64,000 nt of DNA from Pseudoalteromonas spongiae UST010723-006 (GCF_000238255.3 NZ_CP011039.1:2839001-2903000); one strand, 5' to 3'; counted from the stretch's first letter, positions 7,610 through 16,424 are shown. Program-made: numbers and translations. The notes: generated from the letters alone by a model not told the origin.

Positions 7610-9685
7610 CTAAAATGTGAAACTAAAACCAACTGACGGGCGCATTTCAAAGTCATCGCTCTCTTCTTTCAAAATCAAGTCATCGGTTGACTGCACCTTT
7701 GCGTAATCAAGGTCAATATACGCCGTATTGTCTTTAGCGTATAAATTCATTACTTCTAAAATCAGCAACGCATCTAGCCCAAAGAAATCCGTTTTGCGTT
7801 CAAAGCGCAAATCTAAACGGTGATAAGCATCAAAACGCTCAGAGAATGGTTCGCCATATTCCGGTAAAAAATTCCCCTCAAATTCAGGGTTTTCACGCAC
7901 ACCTACAATAGGTGTGTAAGATTGACCACTGCGTGCTGTGAAGTTAAAGCCACCATTCCAGCGTTCGCTAATTTGGTAATTAAACACCATATTAAACACT
8001 AGCGGTGTGTCAGCATAGTAGTCTCGAGTGATATTACGGCGTTCATCCGTACGTTCACTTTTACCGTAACTTAAACTCATCCAGCCGTACCAACGGTCGG
8101 TTTTGTTTTTATTAATAAGTAAATCAACACCATAAGCTCTACCCGTTACATCGTTGCTATAACGTAAATGCTGATCCACATCGTTTGCAGTCAGTGCTAA
8201 AGGTAAATCGTCCATGGTTTTGTAATAGGTTTCAATTGACCAACTCCAGTCATCCGCCAAAAACTGCTGATAACCAACAACCGACTGATTTGCTGTTTGC
8301 GACTTTAAGTTGGGGTTACCTGTGTCTTCTAAAATCGTACCAATATCTTGCAGGCGATTGTAACTGCCATATTTAACCCACACTGATTGATCTTGATTAA
8401 TGTGATAGGTTAATCCTAAACGCGGGTGAGTAAACGACTCATCGCTGTAATCATTTTTTTGATGTTGTACGCCAATGTCGGCAATTAACGAGTCGGTTAT
8501 CGTGTATTGATAATTTGCGCCAATAAAGTAACTACCAATATCGACTTCTCGTTTACCTGCTATGCGCTCTCCTTTGGCAAGCTCGCAATCTGGATCTAAT
8601 TCTGTACAGACATAGAGAAAAGTATCATATTCATAGCTTATCGTTTTATCAAAATAAGCGGCATCAAATGTAAGTAAGTCATCACCTACCACATTTATAC
8701 TTACACGCCCTTTGTAGGTAAGTAGCTCTTCTTTTTCTTCTTCAAAATATCCCTTGGGTGTTAACTTGCTGCGCCCATAATCTAATCGACCCGAATGTGT
8801 TAACGAGCCAACCCCCACTTTTGCTTGATAACCTTTACCATAATGATCCCAAATAACATTTTGGCTATCGAAGGAACGCGCAAAATCTGCATCGCCTTGA
8901 AAGTCAGGATTCTTAAGTGATAAATCCGCGCGTTCACTAAAACTTGCTGCGGCACTGTCTTCTGCGCCAGTAAACAACACACTTAACACATTGTTGTTAT
9001 TAATATCCAAAACAAATTTGCTTTGGTAATCATAGTCATCGGGAGCATCGTTTATTGTAATGCCTGTGTTTTCGCCATCTTCGTCTTCAATTTCCTCACC
9101 TTCTGAGAAAAACAACGGAAGCGTACTTTTTCGCCCAGACAGATAAAATGAAATATCGTCGGTGATTGCACCTTCAACAAAAACCCCCGCTTTAAACATA
9201 GTAAAATCAAGCGTGGTTTTAATATCCTGATTTTTTGGGTTACGCAGTGTGACGTCAAACACCGCCCCAGTTGCATCACTAAAGCTAGTGCCATAGCCCG
9301 CAGAATAAAGGCGAAAGTCCTGCACCAAATACTTATTAAAAATCGAGCTGCCAAAGTCATGGAAAATATAGCCTGCAGGCATAAAGTCGACTTCAAAATA
9401 GTTATCATCTGGCGATGAGCCACGTACAGCGGGTTCACCCATTGAGCCTCCGGCTGCTACGACACCAGGCAATGCATATACAGCAAGCAAAGGATCACCC
9501 AAAGCACCCGGCATATTGATCAGCTTTTCAGCATCTTCGGTAATTTCAGTAAGTACACTTGAACGCTTCGATACTACTTGAATGCGTTCAATTTGTTCGC
9601 CTTTAACTTGTTCAGCCAAAGCATTAGTTGCAAATACACTCGTCACAGCCAGCGCGACTAAAGAGATCGGTTTAAATGAAGTCAT
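7610..9685 (-). CDS. TonB-dependent outer-membrane receptor
   Basis: 691 aa. A Sec signal (cleavage after NALA, residue 24) precedes a plug domain at about 30-170, with a short motif resembling the TonB box ('ERIQVVSK'). 'GEPAVRGSSPDDNYFEVDFMP' and 'GYGTSFSDATGAVFDVTLRNP' (each about 20 residues) are plug signatures. The rest is a beta-barrel ending in 'SVGFSFTF', whose terminal Phe is recognised by BAM. It probably imports a scarce nutrient or iron chelate; the substrate is not evident. No partner gene is adjacent on the same strand, so it is transcribed alone between two terminators. I do not see a clear Fur box in the 170 bases upstream. Confidence 0.85.
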   Translation of the reverse strand: MTSFKPISLVALAVTSVFATNALAEQVKGEQIERIQVVSKRSSVLTEITEDAEKLINMPGALGDPLLAVYALPGVVAAGGSMGEPAVRGSSPDDNYFEVDFMPAGYIFHDFGSSIFNKYLVQDFRLYSAGYGTSFSDATGAVFDVTLRNPKNQDIKTTLDFTMFKAGVFVEGAITDDISFYLSGRKSTLPLFFSEGEEIEDEDGENTGITINDAPDDYDYQSKFVLDINNNNVLSVLFTGAEDSAAASFSERADLSLKNPDFQGDADFARSFDSQNVIWDHYGKGYQAKVGVGSLTHSGRLDYGRSKLTPKGYFEEEKEELLTYKGRVSINVVGDDLLTFDAAYFDKTISYEYDTFLYVCTELDPDCELAKGERIAGKREVDIGSYFIGANYQYTITDSLIADIGVQHQKNDYSDESFTHPRLGLTYHINQDQSVWVKYGSYNRLQDIGTILEDTGNPNLKSQTANQSVVGYQQFLADDWSWSIETYYKTMDDLPLALTANDVDQHLRYSNDVTGRAYGVDLLINKNKTDRWYGWMSLSYGKSERTDERRNITRDYYADTPLVFNMVFNYQISERWNGGFNFTARSGQSYTPIVGVRENPEFEGNFLPEYGEPFSERFDAYHRLDLRFERKTDFFGLDALLILEVMNLYAKDNTAYIDLDYAKVQSTDDLILKEESDDFEMRPSVGFSFTF

Positions 9686-9857
9686 ATCACTTCCTTGATA
9701 CGGATTAGTTGAGTAAGAAGTTAACGCGGGAAATAATACCCATACTCTCTGTAAGTGACTGTGGGAAAATGTTGAGAAATGTAGGGTGCCGTAACAAAAC
9801 CGTTAAATAGTAATTTTTAAAAATAGTGACTTTCTGACAAACACGAATTTTAGGCAA

Positions 9858-9888
9858 TAAAAAACCCGAGTATAAACCCGGGTTTTGT
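9858..9888 (-). terminator. Terminator of the rplM-rpsI operon
   Basis: On the minus strand AAAACCCG and CGGGTTTT pair around a loop of about ten bases and are followed by TTTTATT. It lies about 20 bases past the rpsI stop. Confidence 0.8.
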
Positions 9889-9909
9889 AATTCTTGTAAA
9901 CGTAAAAAA

Positions 9910-10299
9910 TTAACGTTTTGAGAATTGAGTGTTCTTACGTGCTTTCTTAAGACCCACTTTCTTACGCTCAACTTTACGAGCGTCGCGAGTAACGAAGCCA
10001 GCTTTACGAAGTGAAGAACGAAGAGACTCGTCAAACTCCATAAGCGCACGAGTAATACCGTGACGGATAGCACCCGCTTGACCAGTAGAACCACCACCTT
10101 CAACAGTGATGTAAAGGTCAAACTTTTCAGTCATTTCAACTAGCTCTAGTGGCTGACGAACAACCATGCGAGAAGTTTCGCGACCGAAGTATTCTTCGAT
10201 AGAACGTTGATTGATTACGATGTTGCCAGTACCTGGGCGTAAGAATACGCGAGCACTTGAACTTTTACGACGACCTGTACCGTAGTATTGATTTGCCAT
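9910..10299 (-). CDS. rpsI: 30S ribosomal protein uS9
   Basis: 129 aa, near the E. coli length. It starts '[19 protein letters not shown]' and ends '[12 protein letters not shown]', the conserved basic tail that reaches the P-site tRNA. The [19 protein letters not shown] segment is also typical. It is the second gene of the rplM-rpsI operon, 12 bases after rplM. Confidence 0.98.
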   Translation of the reverse strand: MANQYYGTGRRKSSSARVFLRPGTGNIVINQRSIEEYFGRETSRMVVRQPLELVEMTEKFDLYITVEGGGSTGQAGAIRHGITRALMEFDESLRSSLRKAGFVTRDARKVERKKVGLKKARKNTQFSKR

Positions 10300-10311
10300 G
10301 AGTTATGCTCC

Positions 10312-10740
10312 TTAAATGTCCAGTACTTGAGGCTGTTGAGCAACGTGTGCGTGCTCTGAACCTGCGTATACTTTTAGTTTACGGTACATTTCACGACCTA
10401 GAGGGCCTTTTGGTAACATACCTTTAACTGCTTTTTCGATGATCATTTCAGGCTTTTTAGCTTGAAGCTTATCGAAAGTGATAGACTTAAGACCACCTGG
10501 GAAACCAGTGTGAGCATAGTACATTTTATCAGTCGTCTTGTTACCTGTTACAGTAACTTTCTCAGCGTTAATAACGATGATGTAATCACCAGTATCTACG
10601 TGAGGAGTATATTCAGCTTTATGCTTACCGCGTAGACGGCGAGCGATTTCAGTAGCGATACGACCTAAAGTTTTGCCTTCAGCGTCAACTACGTACCAGT
10701 CACGTTTTACAGATTCTGGCTTAGCAACAAACGTTTTCAT
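10312..10740 (-). CDS. rplM: 50S ribosomal protein uL13
   Basis: 142 aa, the standard length. It starts '[20 protein letters not shown]' and carries '[17 protein letters not shown]' and '[16 protein letters not shown]'. It is an early-assembly protein of the large subunit. First gene of rplM-rpsI. In E. coli this operon is repressed by L13 binding to the mRNA leader, and a hairpin leader is visible just upstream here. Confidence 0.98.
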   Translation of the reverse strand: MKTFVAKPESVKRDWYVVDAEGKTLGRIATEIARRLRGKHKAEYTPHVDTGDYIIVINAEKVTVTGNKTTDKMYYAHTGFPGGLKSITFDKLQAKKPEMIIEKAVKGMLPKGPLGREMYRKLKVYAGSEHAHVAQQPQVLDI

Positions 10741-10777
10741 TTATTAAAAATCCAATGTTTACAATTTAAAAACCACA

Positions 10778-10795
10778 AGCAGAAAAATTTCTGCT
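10778..10795 (-). promoter_or_regulatory. Hairpin in the rplM leader, possible L13 autoregulatory element
   Basis: AGCAGAAA and TTTCTGCT form a perfect inverted repeat with a two-base loop, about 40-55 bases upstream of the rplM start on the transcribed strand. Established: E. coli rplM-rpsI is autogenously controlled by L13 through its leader. Inference: this hairpin is part of the equivalent site. Confidence 0.35.
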
Positions 10796-11034
10796 GCTCT
10801 ATTACACTTGCTTCAACCCCTTCGAGCTCAAGACTTAAAACCCTCAGCTGTGGCTAAACTAACCGAGGTAGAACGGTAAGTGGCGGACGCGGAGTATAGC
10901 AAGAGCTGGATAGTTTTTCTACTAATAATTTGAGGAAAATAAAGGTTTTTGGCTACTAGCATGGGGTTTGGTAGGATTTTGAAAGATTGAACAAAACCTC
11001 AGCATTTACTTCTTTGTATATTTATAAACCCCAT
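10796..11034. other. Intergenic sequence upstream of rplM
   Basis: No open frame with coding character. The stretch 10860-10900 (GGCGGACGCGGAGTATAGC) is more GC-rich than its surroundings and may lie at the rplM promoter or discriminator, but I cannot define promoter boxes with confidence. Confidence 0.35.
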
Positions 11035-11177
11035 CCATGGGGCTCATGTCACTTTTCTTTATTGCAAGGTCCCTCTTTACATCTAAAGACTGCCTACGGC
11101 ATTCTAATTTGCTCCCGACAAATTAGTGCTTCGCCAAAGATAAAGTAACCAAAAGAAAGGCGACCGTACAATCAAAC
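11035..11177. repeat. Probable dispersed non-coding repeat with imperfect inverted ends
   Basis: The stretch from CATGGGGCTCATGTCACTTT through CCAAAAGAAAGGCGACCGTA has the look of the non-coding repeats found between genes in Pseudoalteromonas-like genomes. ACTTTTCTTTATTG at its start and the reverse complement of CCAAAGATAAAGT near its end are alike, so it has imperfect inverted termini. Its last 15 bases (ACCGTACAATCAAAC, 11163-11177) recur exactly at 12444-12458. There is no coding frame. Copy number elsewhere cannot be judged from this window. Confidence 0.45.
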
Positions 11178-11234
11178 TCGATCCTCAAAGTAGCTTTTAA
11201 TTTAAAGATAAACGTCATAAATCGATATCCCTAT

Positions 11235-11312
11235 CTCAGTATGACTTACTCGACACGCTCCGCTTCCTGTCTCGTATTGTTAATTAAAACCTACTTTTAA
11301 GGTTGGTTAAAA
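11235..11312. repeat. Diverged direct repeat, copy A
   Basis: About 78 bases that align over their full length with 11363-11440 at roughly 70% identity. Shared cores are CTCGAC, CTTCCTGTCTC/CTCCCTGTCTC and GGTTGGTTAAA/GGCTTGATTAAA. Non-coding. Confidence 0.65.
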
Positions 11313-11362
11313 CGGAATTACTAGCCGAAACTTGTTCGTTTCAAGACACTATTCACCCAAGC

Positions 11363-11440
11363 CTAAGCATGGCTTGCTCGACCGCTTCGCTCCCTGTCTC
11401 ACATTATTCATTTAAATCCCTTTTTCAGGCTTGATTAAAG
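11363..11440. repeat. Diverged direct repeat, copy B
   Basis: Second copy of the repeat at 11235-11312, spaced 128 bases start to start. It ends just before the stop of the Sel1-type lipoprotein gene, so it lies in that gene's 3' untranslated region on the minus strand. Confidence 0.65.
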
Positions 11441-11467
11441 GGTTCTAGGATAATATCCCCATCAGAA

Positions 11468-12010
11468 TTATTGTTTAATCGTTACATCTTCTTCGTTTAA
11501 ATCTATGTCATAAACTGTACTTATTGCATCAGACTTGGTACAAACATGTCTTACCGCTCTTGTATGAATCGTGGGGCCCTTTTTACAAGTAATATTTTGC
11601 GCTTTCATACCGTATCGTCGAATATATTCATTAACAATAGAATCAATTTCACTTTTCATTTGAACGGGAGCCGCTTCGTAAAACTGTCGATATTGCTCTG
11701 ACCATTCTTCAGTCTCAACTTCAGTTGCTACACCTAACCACCCCATTCCAATAAGTGTTGATTGCGGAACATGCTGCCCCTTGAGAAACATAAAAGCTAG
11801 AGTGTATTGTGAACCTTTATATCCCCAAGCCGCAGGCTTATTTAATAATCTTAAAGCATTTTCATAATCACCCTTCTGGTAACTTTGAATGCCGTTTATT
11901 TCCATCAACTCAAGTGATAACTGTGATTCCGTTTGAATACTTGCTGAGTTGTTAGACTTGCACCCTGACAAAATCAATAAACAGATACTAGCGAATAAAT
12001 AACGATTCAT
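11468..12010 (-). CDS. Sel1-repeat-type lipoprotein of unknown function
   Basis: 180 aa. A lipoprotein signal ends in LILSGC (Cys17). Residues about 40-95 hold a Sel1/TPR-like helical pair: 'GIQSYQKGDYENALRLLNKPA' is a TPR-like helix, then 'AFMFLKGQHVPQS' followed by 'GMGWLGVATE' reads as one degenerate Sel1 repeat. The C-terminal 70 residues have two Cys (in 'NITCKKG' and 'RHVCTKS') that could pair in the periplasm. Sel1 proteins are usually protein-interaction scaffolds. It stands alone in a repeat-rich, gene-poor stretch between rplM and zapE. No functional prediction beyond envelope location is justified. Confidence 0.75.
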   Translation of the reverse strand: MNRYLFASICLLILSGCKSNNSASIQTESQLSLELMEINGIQSYQKGDYENALRLLNKPAAWGYKGSQYTLAFMFLKGQHVPQSTLIGMGWLGVATEVETEEWSEQYRQFYEAAPVQMKSEIDSIVNEYIRRYGMKAQNITCKKGPTIHTRAVRHVCTKSDAISTVYDIDLNEEDVTIKQ

Positions 12011-12130
12011 TGAATTTAAATCCCTTTCTAGTTTTTAACCGCAAAATTTTAACTACTTATTTAAAATATTCAAATATTAATCAACCAGTTAGTTAAACTG
12101 ATTGGCTGCATTATAGACAATCATTATTCA
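12011..12130. other. AT-rich intergenic stretch upstream of the Sel1-type lipoprotein gene
   Basis: Contains two small hairpins: ACCAGTT/AACTGAT near 12084-12101 and GGGG/CCCC near 12132-12147, just beyond it. It presumably carries the lipoprotein gene promoter. No coding frame. Confidence 0.35.
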
Positions 12131-12460
12131 CCGGGGTTTTTAGCCCCTTAAATCAAACCTGAAAATGAGGTTTTAAGTGAATAATGCGCGACAGGGATGT
12201 TGCTTGATGGCGTTTATGTTCACAATTAAAACTTATTTGAAGATAGGTTTGATTTCGGGGCGCCGAGGGGTTCCAAGGGGAGGCCGGCGTTAGCTTCCCT
12301 TTGGCTGCCGTCGCCAGCGCGGCAGACATGGTTTCAGTAAACTCAATTGCCCAGACGTGATTCTTTAGTCCATTGCTATGAAACAAGTTCAGAACGACAC
12401 AACAAAGTAAGACTAACCTCCCACTTCCACAACAAAATAAACTACCGTACAATCAAACAC
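12131..12460. repeat. GC-shifted non-coding segment, probable dispersed repeat
   Basis: Starts with small inverted repeats (AAACCT/AGGTTT, then GCGACAGGGATGTTGC), followed by a noticeably GC-rich block (about 12255-12330, with GGGGCGCCGAGGGG and GCCGTCGCCAGCGCGGC) unlike the AT-rich flanks. It ends with ACCGTACAATCAAAC at 12444-12458, identical to 11163-11177. A 99-codon frame on the minus strand lacks coding character and a ribosome-binding site. I infer a repeat unit of the same general class as 11035-11177. Confidence 0.45.
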
Positions 12461-12521
12461 TCACCCAGCAACCTCCCCTGTATTGCTACACACATAAAAT
12501 AATCACCATAAGAAAAAGATC

Positions 12522-13079
12522 ATGTATTTAAAATCACTGCATACAGCAATACTATTTTCAAGCTCTGCGCTTTACGCTGGGCAAACCCTCGATGCAAGCC
12601 AATGGCGCTATGCAGTAGACCCGCACGGCAGTACTGCAAGTTATGAAAAGCCCTTAGTTAAAGAAGAGTATGTGGGGATTGCTTTCAACCGAGTACCCCG
12701 CGTTGATGCACAGAATAATTCGTGGGTAGAGTTAATTTACGATCTGCCGAATAAATCATTAAACGACATTGCGAATATTGAACTAACCTACCAAAGCGAC
12801 AAACCGCTTGTGGTTAAGTTATCGCAGAAGGATTATGGTGGAAAAGGTGATAAAAGCTATGCACACTATCAAACGCTTTTGCCAAGCGCTAATCAATGGC
12901 AAACGCACACTCTGACCTTAGATGATTTCAACCGCCCAGAATGGACGCCAAGCTGGTCAAAGGATAAAGGCATTATAAAAGCCAATGTTTCTGCACTTTA
13001 TTTTGTGCCAAATCTAACCGATGAGAAAGGCGGTAACGCCTGGGTAAAAATAAAAAGCGTAAAGTTGAATCAAGAATAA
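12522..13079 (+). CDS. Secreted beta-sandwich, carbohydrate-binding-like protein
   Basis: 185 aa. A Sec signal (MYLKSLHTAILFSSSALYA, cleavage about residue 19) precedes a single beta-rich domain. The pattern 'WVELIYDLPN', 'IELTYQSDKPLVVKLSQKD', 'SYAHYQTLLP', 'WQTHTLTLDDFNRPEW' and a final 'AWVKIKSVKL' resembles the CBM11/CIA30-like beta-sandwich domains attached to secreted glycosidases. Here no catalytic domain is fused or adjacent. It may be a free-standing carbohydrate-binding protein, or a remnant of a larger enzyme. Function is inferred from pattern only. Confidence 0.7.
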   Translation: MYLKSLHTAILFSSSALYAGQTLDASQWRYAVDPHGSTASYEKPLVKEEYVGIAFNRVPRVDAQNNSWVELIYDLPNKSLNDIANIELTYQSDKPLVVKLSQKDYGGKGDKSYAHYQTLLPSANQWQTHTLTLDDFNRPEWTPSWSKDKGIIKANVSALYFVPNLTDEKGGNAWVKIKSVKLNQE

Positions 13080-13089
13080 ATAGTATTGA

Positions 13090-13121
13090 GAAGCGAGATC
13101 GTCATATCTCGCTTCTTTTTA
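13090..13121. terminator. Bidirectional terminator between the carbohydrate-binding-like gene and zapE
   Basis: GAAGCGAGAT and ATCTCGCTTC pair with a six-base loop, followed by TTTTTAT on the plus strand. It lies between convergent genes. Confidence 0.85.
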
Positions 13122-13125
13122 TAGA

Positions 13126-14220
13126 TTAAGCTAAGTGCTCGCGCCCTAAATACTCTAAGCTTTGCATTTCTTGTAAGCGGCTGATACAGCGCTTAAATTC
13201 AAAGTCTAAAATACCACCAGTATAAAGCTCTTCTAATGGTGCAATCGCTGAAATGATTAAAGTTACATTACGCTCATAGAACTCATCAACTAAAGCAATA
13301 AAACGGCGCGCTGCGTCGTCATTAGCATGTTCCGACCCCATATGAATTACATTTGATAGCAACACAGTATGATAAATACGACTGAGTTCCATGTAATCTA
13401 CTTGGCTACGCGCAGTTTCACATAACTCGCTAAATTCGAACATCACTATGCTGTCAGCTTCTTTGCGCGTCGTAAGGTTACGTCCCTCAATTTCAATCAC
13501 CTTATCTAAGCAACCGGCTTCAGGTGATAATTTATCGAAATACTCAAATAAATTTTTATCTGCTTGTGCATCTAAAGGGCTGTGATAGATTTCTGCTTGC
13601 TCAAGTGTACGCAAACGGTAATCAATGCCCGAATCAACATTAACCACCTCAGTATTCGCATTAACTAAATCAATTGCTGGCAAAAAGCGAGCACGCTGTA
13701 AACCATTGCGATAGAGCTCATCAGGCACAATATTGGATGTAGCAACGAGTACTATGCCGCGCTTAAACAGCTCTTGCATTAAACCGCCCAATAGCATAGC
13801 GTCGGTAATATCTTGCACAAAAAACTCATCAAAGCAGATGATATCCGCTTCGCTTTTAAATTTATCAGCAACTTTTTCAAGCGGATCTTTTACGTCTTTT
13901 AGCTGCTTTAATTCATCATGTACACGGTGCATAAAACGGTGAAAGTGCACTCGCATTTTGCGCTCAAACGGCAGCGAATCAAAAAACGTATCAACCAAAT
14001 AAGTCTTACCACGCCCAACCCCGCCCCAAAAATACAAGCCTTTGATCGGCTTTACTTCTTGTTTTGAAAAAAGGCTGGCAAAAAAGCCTTTTTTAGCCGG
14101 TGGCTGTGCAGTTAAATCGTCGTACAAACGTTGCAAATGACGCACTGCATTTTCCTGCGCAGCATCGTGGTGGAAGTCATCGCGAGTTAAATCTTGTTGA
14201 TATTTTTGCCAAGGGGTCAT
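13126..14220 (-). CDS. zapE: Cell-division ATPase ZapE (AFG1 family)
   Basis: 364 aa. AAA-type ATPase with Walker A 'GGVGRGKT' at about residues 66-73 and Walker B 'IICFDEFFV' near 128-136. 'RFMHRVHDEL' and 'ATSNIVPDELYRNGLQRARFLP' (near 160-190) mark the AFG1/ZapE family. E. coli ZapE associates with FtsZ under stress or anaerobic growth; relatives are mitochondrial AFG1. It is divergent from zapG, in the same order as E. coli yhcM-yhcB. Confidence 0.95.
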   Translation of the reverse strand: MTPWQKYQQDLTRDDFHHDAAQENAVRHLQRLYDDLTAQPPAKKGFFASLFSKQEVKPIKGLYFWGGVGRGKTYLVDTFFDSLPFERKMRVHFHRFMHRVHDELKQLKDVKDPLEKVADKFKSEADIICFDEFFVQDITDAMLLGGLMQELFKRGIVLVATSNIVPDELYRNGLQRARFLPAIDLVNANTEVVNVDSGIDYRLRTLEQAEIYHSPLDAQADKNLFEYFDKLSPEAGCLDKVIEIEGRNLTTRKEADSIVMFEFSELCETARSQVDYMELSRIYHTVLLSNVIHMGSEHANDDAARRFIALVDEFYERNVTLIISAIAPLEELYTGGILDFEFKRCISRLQEMQSLEYLGREHLA

Positions 14221-14326
14221 GATAAATACAAAGCGTTACTGAAATTTTGATGTAAAATATTAACACGAGCGCAATCAAAGCGTATATTTAAACTATCTAT
14301 TTTAAAAAATTATAAGGCTTTATAGT

Positions 14327-14785
14327 ATGAGTACAGCCATTTGGATCACCCTATTAGTAGTCACTGCCGTTGCTAGCTTTTTTATCGGAAGCCTAATTAC
14401 CAAACGTCAATACGAACATGATGAGCTCGAAAAAGAAGTAGAAAAAGCACAAGGTGACCTTGAGCAATTTAAACAAGATGTGGCCGACCATGTTGCTCAC
14501 ACCAATAAACTTGTTAATAAAATGCAAGACAGCTACGTACAGCTAGTTAAGCATATGGAAGAAACTAACAAGTTATTAGTTGCTGAAAAAAACGTTGAAG
14601 TCGTACCTTTCTTCTCACAAGAAGCTAACGAGATTTTGTCTGAGACACGTAATAACGACAAAACTCGCTCTGAGTTATTAGCACGAAACGCTGAATTACA
14701 AGCAGCACCAGCCGACTTTGTCACTGGCGAATCGGGCATTTTTAGAGGTAACAGCTCAGAAAACAAGCAAACAGAAAGTGCTTAA
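14327..14785 (+). CDS. zapG: Z-ring-associated protein ZapG (YhcB, DUF1043)
   Basis: 152 aa. One N-terminal membrane helix ('WITLLVVTAVASFFIGSLIT') is followed by a long coiled coil (about residues 28-85, rich in Glu/Lys/Gln) and a low-complexity tail. 'VQLVKHMEETNKLLV' and 'PFFSQEANEIL' are family motifs. YhcB/ZapG is an inner-membrane protein that links division and envelope growth. It is divergent from zapE and upstream of degQ, a conserved gammaproteobacterial neighbourhood. Confidence 0.92.
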   Translation: MSTAIWITLLVVTAVASFFIGSLITKRQYEHDELEKEVEKAQGDLEQFKQDVADHVAHTNKLVNKMQDSYVQLVKHMEETNKLLVAEKNVEVVPFFSQEANEILSETRNNDKTRSELLARNAELQAAPADFVTGESGIFRGNSSENKQTESA

Positions 14786-14897
14786 TCGCATCTTGATGAA
14801 CTTTTTTTTGACCCCATAGTCATTATAAGTAACTGGCTGGTTTGCCGCTAACAACAAAAAGCAAATCAGCTACCCTTTTGATTTAAGGAGCGTTATT

Positions 14898-16268
14898 TTG
14901 ACTATGAAAACTAAATTTACCGTTTTAAGTGCAGCAATACTATCTGCAACTATTTTAGTTTCACCGGCAATTAGCCATGCAAAATTACCTGTTTCGGTTA
15001 ACGGACAACAACTGCCAACGCTAGCGCCTATGCTAGAACGTGTGACCCCCGGTGTTGTAAGTATTCGCGTCTCTGGTTCAAAACAAGTACGCCAACGCGT
15101 TGACCCGTTTGATTTCTTTTTTGGTAACCCGCAGCGCCAACCCCGCGCCGAAAAACGCCCGTTTAGTGGCTTAGGCTCTGGCGTAATTATCGACGCAAAA
15201 GACGGTCATATCGTTACCAACAACCATGTTATTCAAGACGCTGAAAAAATTATTGTAACCTTACAAGATGGCCGCGAATTTGAAGCCAAGTTAGTTGGTA
15301 GCGATCCTCAGTCTGATATCGCATTACTTGAAGTAGAAGGCGATGATTTAACTGAAGTAAAACTGGCTGATTCAGACGAACTACGTGTCGGTGATTTTTC
15401 AGTGGCGATTGGTAACCCATTTGGGCTAAGCCATACAGTAACTTCAGGCATAGTAAGTGCGCTTGGTCGCTCGGGCTTAAACATTGAAGGTTACGAAGAC
15501 TTTATTCAAACCGATGCGGCAATTAACCAAGGTAACTCTGGCGGTGCACTGGTAAATTTAAACGGTCAACTAATCGGTATTAACACTGCAATTTTAGGCG
15601 CTTCTGGCGGTAACGTTGGTATTGGTTTTGCGATTCCATCAAACATGATGAAAAGTCTTGTAGACCAAATTTTAGAGTTCGGTGAAGTTCGTCGCGGTAG
15701 CTTAGGTATTCGCGGTGGTGATGTGAATGCAGGCGTAGCGGAAGCATTTGACCTAGAAACCAAACAGGGCGCTTTCGTAAACGCGGTTGATGAAGATAGC
15801 CCTGCTGAAAAAGCAGGTTTAAAGGTGAATGACGTAATCACCAGTATCGATGGTAAGAAAATCCATAGTTTCTTAGAGCTACGCAGTAAAATCGCAACCG
15901 CTGGCGAAGGTAAAACGGTTAAGTTAGGAATTATTCGTGACGGCAAGAGCAAAACCGTTAAGGTTAAACTAGGCGGGATATCAGATGTTGCAACCTCGGC
16001 AGATAAACTACATCGCAATTTAACGGGTGCAACGCTAGAAGCCGGCGAAACGAGCGATGGTAAAGAAGGTGTGTTGATTAAATCGATTGATTCTAACCGT
16101 GCTCCAGCTGCACGCGTAGGGTTAGAGGAAGGCGATGTAATCTTAATGGTTAACCGCACCCGTGTAGATTCTGTGCGCGACTTAACCAAGGCAGTTGAAG
16201 ATGTACAAGGTTATATTTTCCTACGAGTTCAACGTGGTTCTCGTATTTTTAACGTACAAATTCAGTAA
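14898..16268 (+). CDS. degQ: Periplasmic serine endoprotease DegQ/DegP family
   Basis: 456 aa. The start is best placed at TTG 14898, seven bases after AAGGAG; ATG 14904 is the alternative but sits 13 bases away. A Sec signal (cleavage after SHA) precedes a trypsin-like domain with His in 'VTNNHVIQDA', Asp in 'SDIALLE' and Ser in 'NQGNSGGALV'. Two PDZ domains follow (about residues 270-360 and 370-456). It degrades or refolds misfolded envelope proteins. A hairpin terminator follows, so degS, 150 bases downstream, has its own promoter. Two PDZ domains separate it from DegS. Confidence 0.95.
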   Translation: MTMKTKFTVLSAAILSATILVSPAISHAKLPVSVNGQQLPTLAPMLERVTPGVVSIRVSGSKQVRQRVDPFDFFFGNPQRQPRAEKRPFSGLGSGVIIDAKDGHIVTNNHVIQDAEKIIVTLQDGREFEAKLVGSDPQSDIALLEVEGDDLTEVKLADSDELRVGDFSVAIGNPFGLSHTVTSGIVSALGRSGLNIEGYEDFIQTDAAINQGNSGGALVNLNGQLIGINTAILGASGGNVGIGFAIPSNMMKSLVDQILEFGEVRRGSLGIRGGDVNAGVAEAFDLETKQGAFVNAVDEDSPAEKAGLKVNDVITSIDGKKIHSFLELRSKIATAGEGKTVKLGIIRDGKSKTVKVKLGGISDVATSADKLHRNLTGATLEAGETSDGKEGVLIKSIDSNRAPAARVGLEEGDVILMVNRTRVDSVRDLTKAVEDVQGYIFLRVQRGSRIFNVQIQ

Positions 16269-16306
16269 TCTCTGCGGTTCAAAAAATCATACACCTTGCT
16301 AATCCA

Positions 16307-16336
16307 AACGCCCAAAGTAATTTGGGCGTTTTTTTA
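16307..16336 (+). terminator. Terminator between degQ and degS
   Basis: AACGCCCAAA and TTTGGGCGTT form a perfect ten-base stem with a GTAA loop, followed by a run of Ts. Confidence 0.93.
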
Positions 16337-16424
16337 TGGATTAGTGTAAAAACCTGCAACTTGCCGAATAGTCATATTCTTGCCACAATAAACACCCTTT
16401 GAAAATAATAATTAACGGCGCAGC

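Noticed and set aside
12153..12452. 99-codon open frame on the minus strand
   Set aside because: No ribosome-binding site, low-complexity composition rich in Cys and Leu at the start, and it coincides with a GC-shifted repeat-like segment. Treated as non-coding.
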